The position numbers and the translations under genes were made by a program. From the NCBI GenBank assembly GCA_964195005.1, contig CAXMOO010000201.1, positions 1-17,828 of the forward strand: a DNA stretch of 17,828 nt, in the 5' to 3' direction. A model generated the notes under the pieces. The model had not been told where the DNA came from and made no database searches. It saw only the letters and a list, made by a program, of their open reading frames with translations. The stretch's first letter is position 1, and every line of letters begins with the position of its first letter. This document shows, one piece after another, positions 1 to 8,256 of the stretch. Source of the DNA: JAUXLW01 sp964195005 (GTDB taxonomy: Bacteria > Actinomycetota > Acidimicrobiia > Spongiisociales > SHLN01).

Positions 1-1
1 C

Positions 2-241
2 AGCGCGGCCGAGCTGGAGCCGTTCTCGTTGAGTACCACTGGTTCCGTCGCCGGATTCCTCGGACACCAGGTGTCCACAGTGCTGGTCGGCGCCACCTGG
101 CATATCCCCATCCTCGGCTGGATCGCCTACGGCGTCAACGCGGCCCTCGTGGTTTTGCCTTCATTGCTCGCGGACCGACTCGTCGGGCCGATCCGAGAGA
201 AGCTTCCGCTGGGTTACGTGGTCGTGGCCGCTAAACCCTGA
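2..241 (+). CDS. 3' end of an unrecognised gene (possible methyltransferase tail)
   Basis: An open frame enters from the left edge and ends at TGA 239-241, giving about 79 C-terminal residues; the true start lies outside the window. The visible part has hydrophobic stretches (GWIAYGVNAALVVLPSLLA) and ends in GYVVVAAKP. A final hydrophobic strand of the type YxxVVAxKP is common at the end of class I SAM-dependent methyltransferases, but no SAM-binding motif is in view, so that is only a suggestion. A membrane protein tail is the alternative. It converges with the minus-strand gene that ends at 297. Confidence 0.55.
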   Translation, partial: SAAELEPFSLSTTGSVAGFLGHQVSTVLVGATWHIPILGWIAYGVNAALVVLPSLLADRLVGPIREKLPLGYVVVAAKP

Positions 242-257
242 CCGGCGGATGATTAGG

Positions 258-273
258 CGGCGAATAGACGCCG
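258..273. terminator. Short hairpin between convergent genes
   Basis: CGGCG (258-262) and CGCCG (269-273) form a perfect 5-bp GC stem with a 6-nt loop. It lies between the plus-strand stop at 241 and the minus-strand stop at 297, where a bidirectional terminator would be expected. There is no clear T-tract on either side, so the role is inferred from position. Confidence 0.3.
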
Positions 274-296
274 ACTGTTCTGGCTCGGCTGTTCGA

Positions 297-1598
297 TCAA
301 AGCACGGCGCCGACACCGTGGATGACGACCGAGGCGATCGCTAGGGCAAGGAAGATCCTTAGCGGTCTGGGCCGCGGTTCCACCCATTCCTTGAACGACA
401 GGTAGAGGAGCGGGGCGGCGGCAGTCAGCATTTCGAGCGGATAACGATATGAATAGAAGCCGCTCCCGCCCGAGAAACGGTTCGCTTTGTATTGGATCAG
501 CAGGTAGAGCAGACCGCCGATTGCTGACCCCCGGACCCATGATGGAGCCGCCTTCCAGGCTGCGGGTAATCCCGGTATGAGCACGAGCAGGAAGGGCGAC
601 CAGATGAGAAAGCCGCGCGAAGCTGAGAAGACGCCGAGGAAAACGTTCTTGGCGTAGCTCGCCAGGTCTCCGTCGAGAGCCCTGTCCTGAAAGGTCGTGC
701 CGTACCCGGCGGAAATCGAGAGACTGCCGAAGACGGCCTGGTTGTAAGCCAGGAACAGCCCAACGCCGACCAGGGCCCCGACACCAGTAAGGACCACCGG
801 CCGGATCGAACGTTCCTTCCAACCGCGATAAAGGCCGGTGGCGGCTGCGATCACGGCGGTCGGGGGCCGGGTAAGCACCGCCGCACCGAAAGCGAAGCCC
901 GAAGCCAGGACGCGGCGCCTCGCCAGCACAAGGGCCAGCGCGATCCATAACATTGCCGGACCGTGCTGCCAGAGGCGGTCGGCCGCTACAGACCATGCCG
1001 AGGTTCCAAGCCCGGCCACGTAGGCGCCGGCAAGTGCGAAACCAGAAGTGCTGTCGAGCCGCCGAAACGCAACGCCGAGCAGCCCGATCGCGGCGGCCAC
1101 TGCCAGTGATGCGGTGATCGCGGCCGGCGCTATCGGCGGGATTAACAGTTCTACGGGCGCGACGTCGGGACGGTTGAGCCCGCTCAAGCTCTCCAAATCT
1201 GCGTTCTGGGGCCACACGGCATAGAGCGGCGCCGCGAGAAGCGCCGTGCCGGGCGGATACTGGCTTGCTGCACTCTCGCCGGCCGGGACGATCCAGGCGA
1301 TGTTTCCGAGAAAATCCGGCTCTGTCAGGTGGACGAAATCATCGAGAATGAAGGTTCCTTGAGTGCCGAGGCTCCAAGCGGTTACCCGGTTGGTGAAAGG
1401 GTCAATGTGGTTGGGTGGAGACCACATGGTTGTCGCCAGGTACAGGGCGAGAAGGGGGGTGAAGATAAGCAGGAAGAATCGGAAATCGCTGATAGCGCTC
1501 AGCCATTCTCGCCAGGTCCGGGCCGGGCTTCCGCTTGCCGAATCTGGCGCGCGGTCGGTCCTGGTTCTGAACCTGGCGGCGGAGTGTCTCACGTCCAT
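297..1598 (-). CDS. Polytopic membrane protein, probable GT-C-type glycosyltransferase
   Basis: A protein of 433 residues from ATG at 1596-1598. The frame opens further upstream, but the preceding 33 residues are low-complexity and charged, and the first membrane segment follows soon after this ATG. A purine-rich GGAGG lies about 13 nt upstream. After a short Arg-rich cytoplasmic tail comes a transmembrane segment (FFLLIFTPLLALYLATTMW). An extracytoplasmic stretch then contains acidic and aromatic residues, including DPFTNR and QYPPGTALLAAP, followed by many hydrophobic helices to the C-terminus. One N-terminal helix, a loop with acidic residues and a run of helices is the plan of lipid-linked-sugar GT-C transferases (GT39/PMT-like). 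I see no motif that fixes donor or acceptor. It is transcribed divergently from uvrA. Confidence 0.75.
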   Translation of the reverse strand: MDVRHSAARFRTRTDRAPDSASGSPARTWREWLSAISDFRFFLLIFTPLLALYLATTMWSPPNHIDPFTNRVTAWSLGTQGTFILDDFVHLTEPDFLGNIAWIVPAGESAASQYPPGTALLAAPLYAVWPQNADLESLSGLNRPDVAPVELLIPPIAPAAITASLAVAAAIGLLGVAFRRLDSTSGFALAGAYVAGLGTSAWSVAADRLWQHGPAMLWIALALVLARRRVLASGFAFGAAVLTRPPTAVIAAATGLYRGWKERSIRPVVLTGVGALVGVGLFLAYNQAVFGSLSISAGYGTTFQDRALDGDLASYAKNVFLGVFSASRGFLIWSPFLLVLIPGLPAAWKAAPSWVRGSAIGGLLYLLIQYKANRFSGGSGFYSYRYPLEMLTAAAPLLYLSFKEWVEPRPRPLRIFLALAIASVVIHGVGAVL

Positions 1599-1702
1599 GG
1601 TGTTCTTTCGGCCTCCGCTTCCACCGAGTGAAGGCAAGGGGTCGACGTCGCGATGCCGGGTATACCGTAGGGCCCGGGACCGTCGATTCGGGGCCATTCG
1701 GG

Positions 1703-1721
1703 GGTCCGCAGGTACCGGACC
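1703..1721. promoter_or_regulatory. Inverted repeat upstream of uvrA, possible operator
   Basis: GGTCCG (1703-1708) and CGGACC (1716-1721) form a perfect 6-bp inverted repeat with a 7-nt spacer. It sits just upstream of a -10-like TACAAT, so a bound protein would overlap the -35 region. It does not match the GAAC-N4-GTTC pattern of actinobacterial LexA boxes. Its function is unknown and chance occurrence is possible in GC-rich DNA. Confidence 0.25.
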
Positions 1722-1731
1722 AGCGCCCCAC

Positions 1732-1737
1732 TACAAT
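1732..1737 (+). promoter_or_regulatory. Candidate -10 element for uvrA
   Basis: TACAAT matches the TAnnnT actinobacterial -10 consensus and lies 28 nt before the uvrA GTG, in the 167-bp gap between divergent starts. No convincing TTGACA-like -35 is present about 17 nt upstream. A transcript from here would begin near 1743-1745. Confidence 0.35.
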
Positions 1738-1742
1738 TGCTC

Positions 1743-1761
1743 CCCTCAGACCTCTTGAGGG
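1743..1761 (+). promoter_or_regulatory. Hairpin enclosing the uvrA Shine-Dalgarno
   Basis: CCCTCA (1743-1748) pairs with TGAGGG (1756-1761) across a 7-nt loop. The right arm contains the ribosome binding site for the GTG at 1766. The stem would lie at the extreme 5' end of an mRNA started from the nearby TACAAT and could limit translation. Pairing is read directly from the sequence; regulation is inference. Confidence 0.3.
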
Positions 1762-1765
1762 ACGC

Positions 1766-4588
1766 GTGTCGCTGGAACCAATCGTCATCCGAGGGGCCCG
1801 TGAGCACAACCTCAAGGATCTATCCCTGGAGTTGCCGCGGGACCGTCTCATCGTCTTCACCGGCCTGTCGGGATCCGGCAAGTCGAGCCTTGCCTTCGAC
1901 ACCATCTACGCCGAAGGGCAGCGCCGATATGTGGAGAGCCTCTCCGCCTACGCCCGTCAGTTTCTCGGGCAAATGGAGAAGCCCGATGTCGACTTCATTG
2001 AGGGATTGTCACCGGCCATCTCGATCGATCAGAAGTCCGCCAGCAGCAATCCTCGATCTACCGTGGGCACGGTCACCGAAATACACGACTATCTGCGGCT
2101 TCTCTTCGCCCGCATCGGGATTCCTCACTGCCCGCAATGCGGAAGGGTGGTGTCCCGTCAAACTCCCCAACAGATAGTGGATCAAGTCCTCGAATTGGAA
2201 GAGGGAACCCGATTCGAGGTGCTGGCTCCCATTGTCCGGGGCCGCAAAGGCGAGTTCGAAGCCGTGCTCAAGGAGTTGGCGCTTGAAGGTTTCTCGCGAG
2301 CCCGGGTGGACGGAGAAGTTCGGGACCTGACGGAAGACATTCGGCTTGATCGCTACTTCCAGCATTCCATCGAGATAGTGGTTGATCGACTGGTGCAGAA
2401 GGAGGGGATCGAGCGCCGGTTGACCGATTCGCTCGAAACCGCTCTCCGGCTCGCGGACGGCGTAGCCATGGTCGACATAGTCGACGGCCCGACCCTGACT
2501 TTCAGCCAGCATCTGGCTTGCGAATACGACGGCCTCAGTTTCGAAGAGCTGCAGCCTCGCAACTTCTCGTTCAACAGCCCATATGGGGCCTGCCCCGATT
2601 GCTCCGGCATCGGCACGCGTTTTCAGGTTGACGTCGGGTTGATCGTGCCGGATGAGGACAAGTCGATCGAGGATGGAGCGTTGGTGGTGTGGGCCGGGCA
2701 TCGGGACCGTTACCACCAGCGAGTGCTGGCGTCCGTGGCCGAGCACTACGGGATTGACATCACCAAGCCGTACAAGAGGCTGTCCAAGAAGCACCAAAAG
2801 ATCCTTCTCCACGGCGGGGACGGTGAGCCCATAGAGGTGGCCTATGTGAATCGGTGGGGGAGAAGGCGCCGGTACATGAGTACCTGGGAAGGGGCGGTCC
2901 CTTTCATCAATCGGCGCCATGACGACACCGACTCCGATTCGGCCCGCGAGTACTACCAACAGTTCATGCGAGAGGTGCCGTGCGATGCCTGCGAGGGCGC
3001 CCGGCTCAATCCCTTCTCCCGGCAGGTGACAGTTGGGGGTATTTCCCTTCCCGAGCTGAGTGCACTTTCGCTGAGCCGGGCCCGGGAGGTTTTTGACAGC
3101 CTCGATCTGTCGGAGCGAGACGCCAAGATCGCCGATATGGTTTTGCGAGAGGTACGGGACCGGCTGCAGTTTCTACTCGACGTCGGGCTCGACTACCTGA
3201 CCCTCTCTCGCACCGCAGCCACTCTGGCCGGGGGAGAGGCCCAGCGCATCCGCCTCGCCACCCAGATCGGGTCGGGATTGGTAGGGGTCCTGTACATCCT
3301 CGACGAGCCCTCAATTGGCCTCCACCAGCGAGACAACCAACGGCTCATCGAAACCCTCATCCGCCTGCGCGACCTGGGCAACACGGTGATCGTCGTGGAG
3401 CACGACGAGAGCACCATCAAGGTGGCAGACCACGTGGTGGACATTGGTCCCGGGGCGGGTGAGCACGGTGGGCACATCGTGGCGCAAGGGACGTTGAATG
3501 ACATCACGGCGGAGCCTGCCTCGATCACCGGTGATTATCTGGCGGGGCGCCGGGTAATACCGGTGCCTGATCTACGGCGGGAGCCTGATGGGCGTTTTCT
3601 GACGATCGTCGGAGCGTCACACAACAACCTGGCCGAGATCGATGTGGCTTTTCCGCTCGGACGCCTGGTAGCGGTATCGGGAGTTTCCGGAAGCGGCAAG
3701 TCTTCTCTCGTGCAAGACGTGCTCTTCGTTGGCCTGGCGGCCACCCTCAATCGCAATCGGACCCTGCCGGGCCGCCATAAGCGGATTGACGGGATCGAGC
3801 ACGTGGACAAGGTGATCAACATTGATCAGTCCCCGATCGGCCGCACGCCCCGCTCGAATGCTGCGACCTACACCGGTGTCTTCGACAAGATTCGCACCCT
3901 GTTTGCTTCAACTCCCGACGCCAAGGTGCGGGGTTACAAGCCGGGCCGCTTCAGCTTCAACGTCAAGGGGGGGCGTTGCGAGGCCTGCAAGGGTGACGGG
4001 ACGATCAAGATCGAGATGCACTTCTTGCCCGACATCTACATCTCGTGTGAGGTGTGTAAGGGACGGCGGTACAACCGTGACACCTTGCAGATATTGTGGA
4101 AAGGGCACTCCATCGCCGACATTCTCGACATGTCAGTCGAGGAGGCTCTGGCCTTTTTCGAGAACCAGCCGACCATCGCCAGGGTCTTGCAAACCATCTA
4201 CGACGTTGGACTGGGCTACATCCGGCTCGGCCAGCCGGCCCCGACGTTGTCCGGCGGGGAGGCCCAGCGCGTGAAGCTCTCGAGCGAACTTGGCAAGCGG
4301 GCTACCGGTCGTACCGTCTACATACTCGATGAGCCCACCACGGGACTCCACTACGAGGACGTGCGCAAGCTGCTGAATGTTCTGCAGCGCCTCGTAGATA
4401 CCGGGAACACCGTGATCATCATCGAGCACAACCTCGACGTGATCAAGACGGTCGACTGGGTTATCGACATGGGGCCGGAAGGCGGAGATGAGGGCGGCCG
4501 CATTGTGGCGGAAGGGCCCCCCGAGCATGTTGCCCAAATACCCGAGAGCTACACCGGCAAGTTCCTCCGCGACATCCTGGCGACGTAG
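1766..4588 (+). CDS. uvrA: UvrABC excinuclease subunit A
   Basis: UvrA is the damage-recognition ATPase of nucleotide excision repair; it dimerises, loads UvrB on DNA and leaves. The protein is 940 residues, normal for the family, from GTG 1766 with GAGGG 4 nt upstream; the reading frame is open further upstream but with non-homologous sequence. Visible motifs are Walker A GLSGSGKSS (33-41), signature LAGGEAQR (487-494) with Walker B ILDEPSIGL, then the second ATPase with Walker A GVSGSGKSS (639-647), signature LSGGEAQR (828-835) and ILDEPTTGL. The C-terminal zinc module has CEAC (738-741) and CEVC (761-764). The N-terminal module has C252 and CPDC (276-279), with Asp at 255 where many bacteria have Cys. 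No uvrB is adjacent. The 3' end overlaps a convergent gene by 40 bp. Confidence 0.98.
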   Translation: MSLEPIVIRGAREHNLKDLSLELPRDRLIVFTGLSGSGKSSLAFDTIYAEGQRRYVESLSAYARQFLGQMEKPDVDFIEGLSPAISIDQKSASSNPRSTVGTVTEIHDYLRLLFARIGIPHCPQCGRVVSRQTPQQIVDQVLELEEGTRFEVLAPIVRGRKGEFEAVLKELALEGFSRARVDGEVRDLTEDIRLDRYFQHSIEIVVDRLVQKEGIERRLTDSLETALRLADGVAMVDIVDGPTLTFSQHLACEYDGLSFEELQPRNFSFNSPYGACPDCSGIGTRFQVDVGLIVPDEDKSIEDGALVVWAGHRDRYHQRVLASVAEHYGIDITKPYKRLSKKHQKILLHGGDGEPIEVAYVNRWGRRRRYMSTWEGAVPFINRRHDDTDSDSAREYYQQFMREVPCDACEGARLNPFSRQVTVGGISLPELSALSLSRAREVFDSLDLSERDAKIADMVLREVRDRLQFLLDVGLDYLTLSRTAATLAGGEAQRIRLATQIGSGLVGVLYILDEPSIGLHQRDNQRLIETLIRLRDLGNTVIVVEHDESTIKVADHVVDIGPGAGEHGGHIVAQGTLNDITAEPASITGDYLAGRRVIPVPDLRREPDGRFLTIVGASHNNLAEIDVAFPLGRLVAVSGVSGSGKSSLVQDVLFVGLAATLNRNRTLPGRHKRIDGIEHVDKVINIDQSPIGRTPRSNAATYTGVFDKIRTLFASTPDAKVRGYKPGRFSFNVKGGRCEACKGDGTIKIEMHFLPDIYISCEVCKGRRYNRDTLQILWKGHSIADILDMSVEEALAFFENQPTIARVLQTIYDVGLGYIRLGQPAPTLSGGEAQRVKLSSELGKRATGRTVYILDEPTTGLHYEDVRKLLNVLQRLVDTGNTVIIIEHNLDVIKTVDWVIDMGPEGGDEGGRIVAEGPPEHVAQIPESYTGKFLRDILAT

Positions 4589-5649
4589 GTCCCGAGGCCC
4601 AGAACCCCCAGAGTCCATAGTGGGGCTGCCACGCGCAGGGCGTTGTTGCCGAAGGCCCAGATGAGATCCGAGCTGATGATCATTAGTGCAACCCACGGCA
4701 CGACCAGCCAGGCCAGCATCCGGTCTCGCACCAGCACTACCACGGTTGCCGCCAGGACCATGGTGAGCATCGCGAAGATCGCAAACGCGATTTCGCGGCC
4801 GGGAGCCTGGTCCCAGCGGGCGATGCTCTCGATTATCCCGACGAAAGGCCATTCCAAACTGTTGAGCGCCTGGTCGCCCCACCCGAGGCGCACGGCCAGG
4901 AAGACACCCCACAGTGCCAGCGGCAGCGTCGGCCAGACCACGTACCACAGCGCCCGCCGGCGGGAACCAGGAGAGTGCCGGTCGGCATGGATGATGCCTG
5001 CCGCCATGGCGAGTGGTATCAGGAGGTAGGTCTCTTTGGTGAGCGCCGCCAGAGCCAGGGCCACCAGGGCCGCTTTGTCCCGACCTTCCATGAACCACAA
5101 GATGCCGAGCAAGCCCAGGCCCAGGGCCAGGGAATCTGCCATTAGAAACCTCACGGAGAGCAGGGCGGGGAGGGAAGCTGCTGCCAGGGGCGCTACCCAA
5201 CTCGGCAAGCTCTCTCTCCACGCCAGACGGTAGGTAGCCACCACACTCATCCCGAAGCCGGCCATCGCCAGGACCAACATGCCGGCGACGGTTGTTTCGG
5301 CCGAGAAGGTGCCGATTCCCCCGGCAACGAGTGGAAAGCCGATGCGGCGATAGCGGTATGAAGGAAGCCTGAGTAAATCCGGGGTCGGCCCGGAGGCGAA
5401 CGGATCCCGGGCTATCGCGTAGAAGTACTGTCCATCGTGCCCGGTGGCTGCGTGGATGGTCACATCCGGGAGCTCTTCTTCGATCAGGGATCTGATGGGC
5501 ACGCTCTCGCCAACGGTGAGCAAGCCGGAAAGTCCACCCAGCCTGGCGGCCAGAATCAGGACCATCAGCGCGGCGGCCCCCAGACCCAATAGCACCAGGT
5601 AACGCGCCCGGGGTGTTTCGGTTGTCCGCCCCGGGTGTCGGCTCGCCAT
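4549..5649 (-). CDS. Polytopic membrane protein, possible cell-surface glycan biosynthesis
   Basis: A protein of 366 residues from ATG at 5647-5649. A short basic N-terminus is followed by a membrane helix (YLVLLGLGAAALMVLILAA). A loop with GHDGQYFYAIARDPF follows near residues 70-84, then a series of about eight further hydrophobic segments to a basic C-terminus. The HDGQYFY...DP loop after the first helix is reminiscent of predicted GT-C-like proteins involved in cell-surface glycopolymers. I place it there only by that resemblance and by topology; no substrate can be given. Its 3' end overlaps uvrA by 40 bp tail to tail. Its ATG shares two bases with a possible ATG of the divergent methyltransferase gene, leaving almost no room for a conventional leader. 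Confidence 0.75.
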   Translation of the reverse strand: MASRHPGRTTETPRARYLVLLGLGAAALMVLILAARLGGLSGLLTVGESVPIRSLIEEELPDVTIHAATGHDGQYFYAIARDPFASGPTPDLLRLPSYRYRRIGFPLVAGGIGTFSAETTVAGMLVLAMAGFGMSVVATYRLAWRESLPSWVAPLAAASLPALLSVRFLMADSLALGLGLLGILWFMEGRDKAALVALALAALTKETYLLIPLAMAAGIIHADRHSPGSRRRALWYVVWPTLPLALWGVFLAVRLGWGDQALNSLEWPFVGIIESIARWDQAPGREIAFAIFAMLTMVLAATVVVLVRDRMLAWLVVPWVALMIISSDLIWAFGNNALRVAAPLWTLGVLGLGTYVARMSRRNLPV

Positions 5650-6385
5650 GGCGGCTCACTGTACCGTGTGGCCCCTGATGGCCGAACACTGGGACCCGGA
5701 ATGGTGGGGCGCGGAGATCATCAACGATCCCGCCTATCGCGAGGAGGTTCTGCCGCTTCTCCTTAGAGTGCTCAGCCCGATTGAGGGTTACCGCTACCTG
5801 GACATGGGATGCGGTGAGGGCCAGGGCATGCGAGCGGTCGGAGAGGCAGGGGGTGCCGTGGTGGGCTGCGACCTTTCCCCGGAACTTCTCGGGCAGGCTC
5901 TCGCCTCGGCTCCGGTCGTTCGGGCCCGGCTGCCGTCCCTCGGCTGGCTGGCCACCGGCAGGCTCGACGGCGCCTACGCCGTGCTGGTGTTGGAACACAT
6001 CGCCGACGTCGAGTCGCTGTTCGACCAGGCTGCCCGGGTGGTCCGGGCCGGCGGCGTGCTGGCTGTGGTCGCCAATCATCCGGCTTTCACCGCCCCCGGA
6101 GCCGGTCCGCTCATCGACCCGACTGATGGCGAAGTCAGCTGGCGCTGGGGACCGTACCTGCAGGAGGGCATGAGTGTGGAACCGGGGGGCCGCGTGAACA
6201 TCCGCGTCTATCACCGTCCCCTCGGCCAGATACTGACCTCGGCAGCCCGGGCCGGATGGAGCCTGGCGGGGCTCGAAGAGGCCGGGGTGGGAGCAGCTGC
6301 TGCCGGGCGCGACCCGGTCCTGGGACGACAAGCCAACATTCCCCGGCTGGTTGGCATCTGGTGGGAAAACCGCCGGCCCTCGTAG
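5648..6385 (+). CDS. Class I SAM-dependent methyltransferase
   Basis: Up to 245 residues. The ATG at 5648 is the first in-frame start, but ATG 5678 (M11, MAEHWDPEWW) is equally plausible and would avoid overlap with the divergent ATG at 5647-5649; neither has a strong Shine-Dalgarno. SAM-binding motif I is LDMGCGEG (51-58), the acidic end of strand 2 is GCDLS (73-77), and LDGAYAVLVLEHI (106-118) fits the Methyltransf_11 motif II/III region. It is followed by the usual VVRAGGVLAVV strand. The substrate cannot be read from sequence. It ends 11 nt before uvrC and probably heads the uvrC-rapZ-yvcK transcript. Confidence 0.88.
   Translation: MAAHCTVWPLMAEHWDPEWWGAEIINDPAYREEVLPLLLRVLSPIEGYRYLDMGCGEGQGMRAVGEAGGAVVGCDLSPELLGQALASAPVVRARLPSLGWLATGRLDGAYAVLVLEHIADVESLFDQAARVVRAGGVLAVVANHPAFTAPGAGPLIDPTDGEVSWRWGPYLQEGMSVEPGGRVNIRVYHRPLGQILTSAARAGWSLAGLEEAGVGAAAAGRDPVLGRQANIPRLVGIWWENRRPS
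5658..5663 (-). promoter_or_regulatory. Candidate -10 for a leaderless membrane-protein mRNA
   Basis: On the minus strand this reads TACAGT, a TAnnnT match, ending 8 nt before the ATG of the membrane-protein gene. Transcription would start close to the start codon and give a leaderless mRNA, which is common in actinobacteria. No good -35 is visible, so support is weak. Confidence 0.22.
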
Positions 6386-6396
6386 ACTTTCCGCGC

Positions 6397-8256
6397 ATGG
6401 TGCAGCGACCTCTCCCTTCTGAAATTCCCGACTTGCCCGGCTCCTATCTTTTTAGGGACCGGCATGGGGCCGTCATGTATGCCGGGAAGGCCAAATCCCT
6501 TCGCAAACGAGTGGGCTCATACTTTTCGAAGGCACCGGCCACCCGCACTCAGGCAATGCTCGAGGCCTCTGACTCCGTGGAATGGATCGTCACCAAGAAC
6601 GAGGTCGACGCTCTCATGCTCGAATATGCCTTGATCCAAAAGCACAAGCCCCGGTTCAATATCAGGCTGCGAGACGACAAGTCTTATCCATATCTGGCGA
6701 TCACGAGATCCGACGAGTGGCCCCGGGCGATGGTCATGCGCGGGAAGCGAAAGAGGGGCACCCAGTACTTCGGTCCTTACGGGCACGCCTACGCCATACG
6801 TCAAACGCTCGACCTTCTGCTCCGCACCTTTCCGATTCGCACGTGCACCGATGCCAAGTACGGACGCCATGAGCGGCTCGGGCGGCCCTGCCTGCTCTAT
6901 CACATCGAGCGCTGTTCAGGGCCCTGCATCGGGGACGTTGAGGCCGAGAAGTACCAGCGATACGTCGACGGCCTGGCCGATTTCCTTTCCGGAGATCATG
7001 AGTTAGTGGTCGACCGTCTCGGGTCCGAGATGACCCGGGCCGCCAATCGCCAGGAGTACGAGCAGGCCGCTCGCTTGCGGGACCAGCTCAACGCCGTGGA
7101 GAAGGCGAGCGCTCGTCAGGAAATGGTGACCAAGCGGCCCGATGACTTCGACCTGTTGGCTGTGGTGGAAGATGAGCTCGAGGCCTCGTTGGCGGTGCTG
7201 ACGGTGCGCCGGGGTCGCGTGGTGGGCCGGATCTCCACGATTGTCGACAAGGTGGAGGATGTGAGTGCCGGCGAGTTGCTCGCCCGCATGATCGAGCAGT
7301 TGTACGGATCCGAGGTTCCTCCCAAAGCGATAATCGTTCCGGCTCTGCCTGCGGACTATGAGGTGCTGCAATCGTGGCTGGCAACCCGTCGGGGAGGGCC
7401 GGTGGAGCTCAAGGTGCCGCTGCGGGGAGCCAAGCGTCGCCTGCAAGAAACCGCCGCAGCCAATGCTGCCGAGGAGTTCGCTCGTCACCGCTTGCGCCGC
7501 CAGTCGGATCACAATGCCAGGGCCAAGGCGCTCCGCAGCCTCCAGGCCGCCTTGGATCTACCGGAGCCTCCTCTCCGGATCGAGTGTTACGACATCTCGA
7601 CAGTGCAAGGGACTAACACCGTTGGCTCCATGGTGGTCCTGGAGGATGGGCTTCCCCGAAAATCCCATTACCGCCACTTCCGGGTCCGCGACGTTCAGGG
7701 GCAGGATGATTTCGCCTCGATGGAAGAGGTTCTGCGGAGGCGCTTCACCGCCTACCTGGCCGAGCGGGAGTTGCCGGTCGAAGAACGGGGCAAGTTCGCC
7801 TATCCGCCCTCACTAGTTCTGGTGGATGGTGGGGCGGGACAGGTGAGCCGGGCAGTCCAGGTCCTGGAGGAGCTGGGGCTCGACATCCCCATCGCCGGGC
7901 TCGCCAAGAAGATGGAGGAGGCCTATCTGCCGGGTCGGGCAGAGACCGTGCGGATCCCGCGCGGAGAAGAAGCCCTTTACTTGCTGCAGCAAGTGCGGGA
8001 TGAGGCCCATCGGTTCGCCATCACCTATCACCGCAAGTTGCGAGGAAAAGGCATGGTCGACTCTGTGCTCGACGACATCAAGGGAGTTGGCCCCACTCGC
8101 AAGAAGGCCCTGCTGCGTCAATTCGGCTCGCTCAAGCGTCTCCGCCAGGCTTCTATTGACGAGATGAACGAGGTTGTCCCGCGTAAGGTTGCCGAAAGTG
8201 TCTACGCCGCCCTCCACGACCTTGCCGTGGTGAGTGGGCGCCGGGAGGAGGCCTGA
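6397..8256 (+). CDS. uvrC: UvrABC excinuclease subunit C
   Basis: UvrC makes both incisions beside a UvrB-marked lesion. The protein is 619 residues from ATG 6397 (MVQRPLPSEIPDLPGSY), the start that matches the family N-terminus; there is no good Shine-Dalgarno, and GTG 6361 is an in-frame alternative. The GIY-YIG nuclease domain spans about residues 13-95 (GSYLF, MYAGKAKSLRKRV), with E76 in MLEYAL as the likely catalytic Glu. Cysteines at 150, 165, 173 and 177 match those reported to hold an Fe-S cluster in UvrC. A UVR motif lies at about 212-240. The RNase H-like nuclease has D399 (ECYDIS), D477 (VDGG) and His in HRFAITYHRK. Two helix-hairpin-helix motifs (around 557-605, with IKGVGPTRKK) end the protein. 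Confidence 0.98.
   Translation: MVQRPLPSEIPDLPGSYLFRDRHGAVMYAGKAKSLRKRVGSYFSKAPATRTQAMLEASDSVEWIVTKNEVDALMLEYALIQKHKPRFNIRLRDDKSYPYLAITRSDEWPRAMVMRGKRKRGTQYFGPYGHAYAIRQTLDLLLRTFPIRTCTDAKYGRHERLGRPCLLYHIERCSGPCIGDVEAEKYQRYVDGLADFLSGDHELVVDRLGSEMTRAANRQEYEQAARLRDQLNAVEKASARQEMVTKRPDDFDLLAVVEDELEASLAVLTVRRGRVVGRISTIVDKVEDVSAGELLARMIEQLYGSEVPPKAIIVPALPADYEVLQSWLATRRGGPVELKVPLRGAKRRLQETAAANAAEEFARHRLRRQSDHNARAKALRSLQAALDLPEPPLRIECYDISTVQGTNTVGSMVVLEDGLPRKSHYRHFRVRDVQGQDDFASMEEVLRRRFTAYLAERELPVEERGKFAYPPSLVLVDGGAGQVSRAVQVLEELGLDIPIAGLAKKMEEAYLPGRAETVRIPRGEEALYLLQQVRDEAHRFAITYHRKLRGKGMVDSVLDDIKGVGPTRKKALLRQFGSLKRLRQASIDEMNEVVPRKVAESVYAALHDLAVVSGRREEA

Noticed and set aside
253..1215. 320-codon minus-strand frame overlapping the GT-C-like gene
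   Set aside because: Same strand but different frame from a gene with clear membrane helices; its product is Arg-rich and shows no domain.
2519..2530. UvrA N-terminal zinc module with CEYD instead of CxxC
   Set aside because: As I recall, actinobacterial UvrA proteins commonly carry CPYD at this site, so it is a lineage feature rather than a defect.
2009..2959. 316-codon minus-strand frame inside uvrA
   Set aside because: Fully antisense to well-conserved UvrA coding sequence, with no recognisable domain or ribosome site.
3224..3247. First UvrA ABC signature LAGGEAQR rather than LSGGEAQR
   Set aside because: A conservative change with both Walker motifs and the second signature intact; not enough to suggest altered function.
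4133..6331. 732-codon open frame on the minus strand
   Set aside because: It runs antisense through the 3' part of uvrA and across the membrane-protein and methyltransferase genes, has low-complexity Arg/Gly/Pro-rich sequence and no family motif; it is a GC-rich shadow frame.
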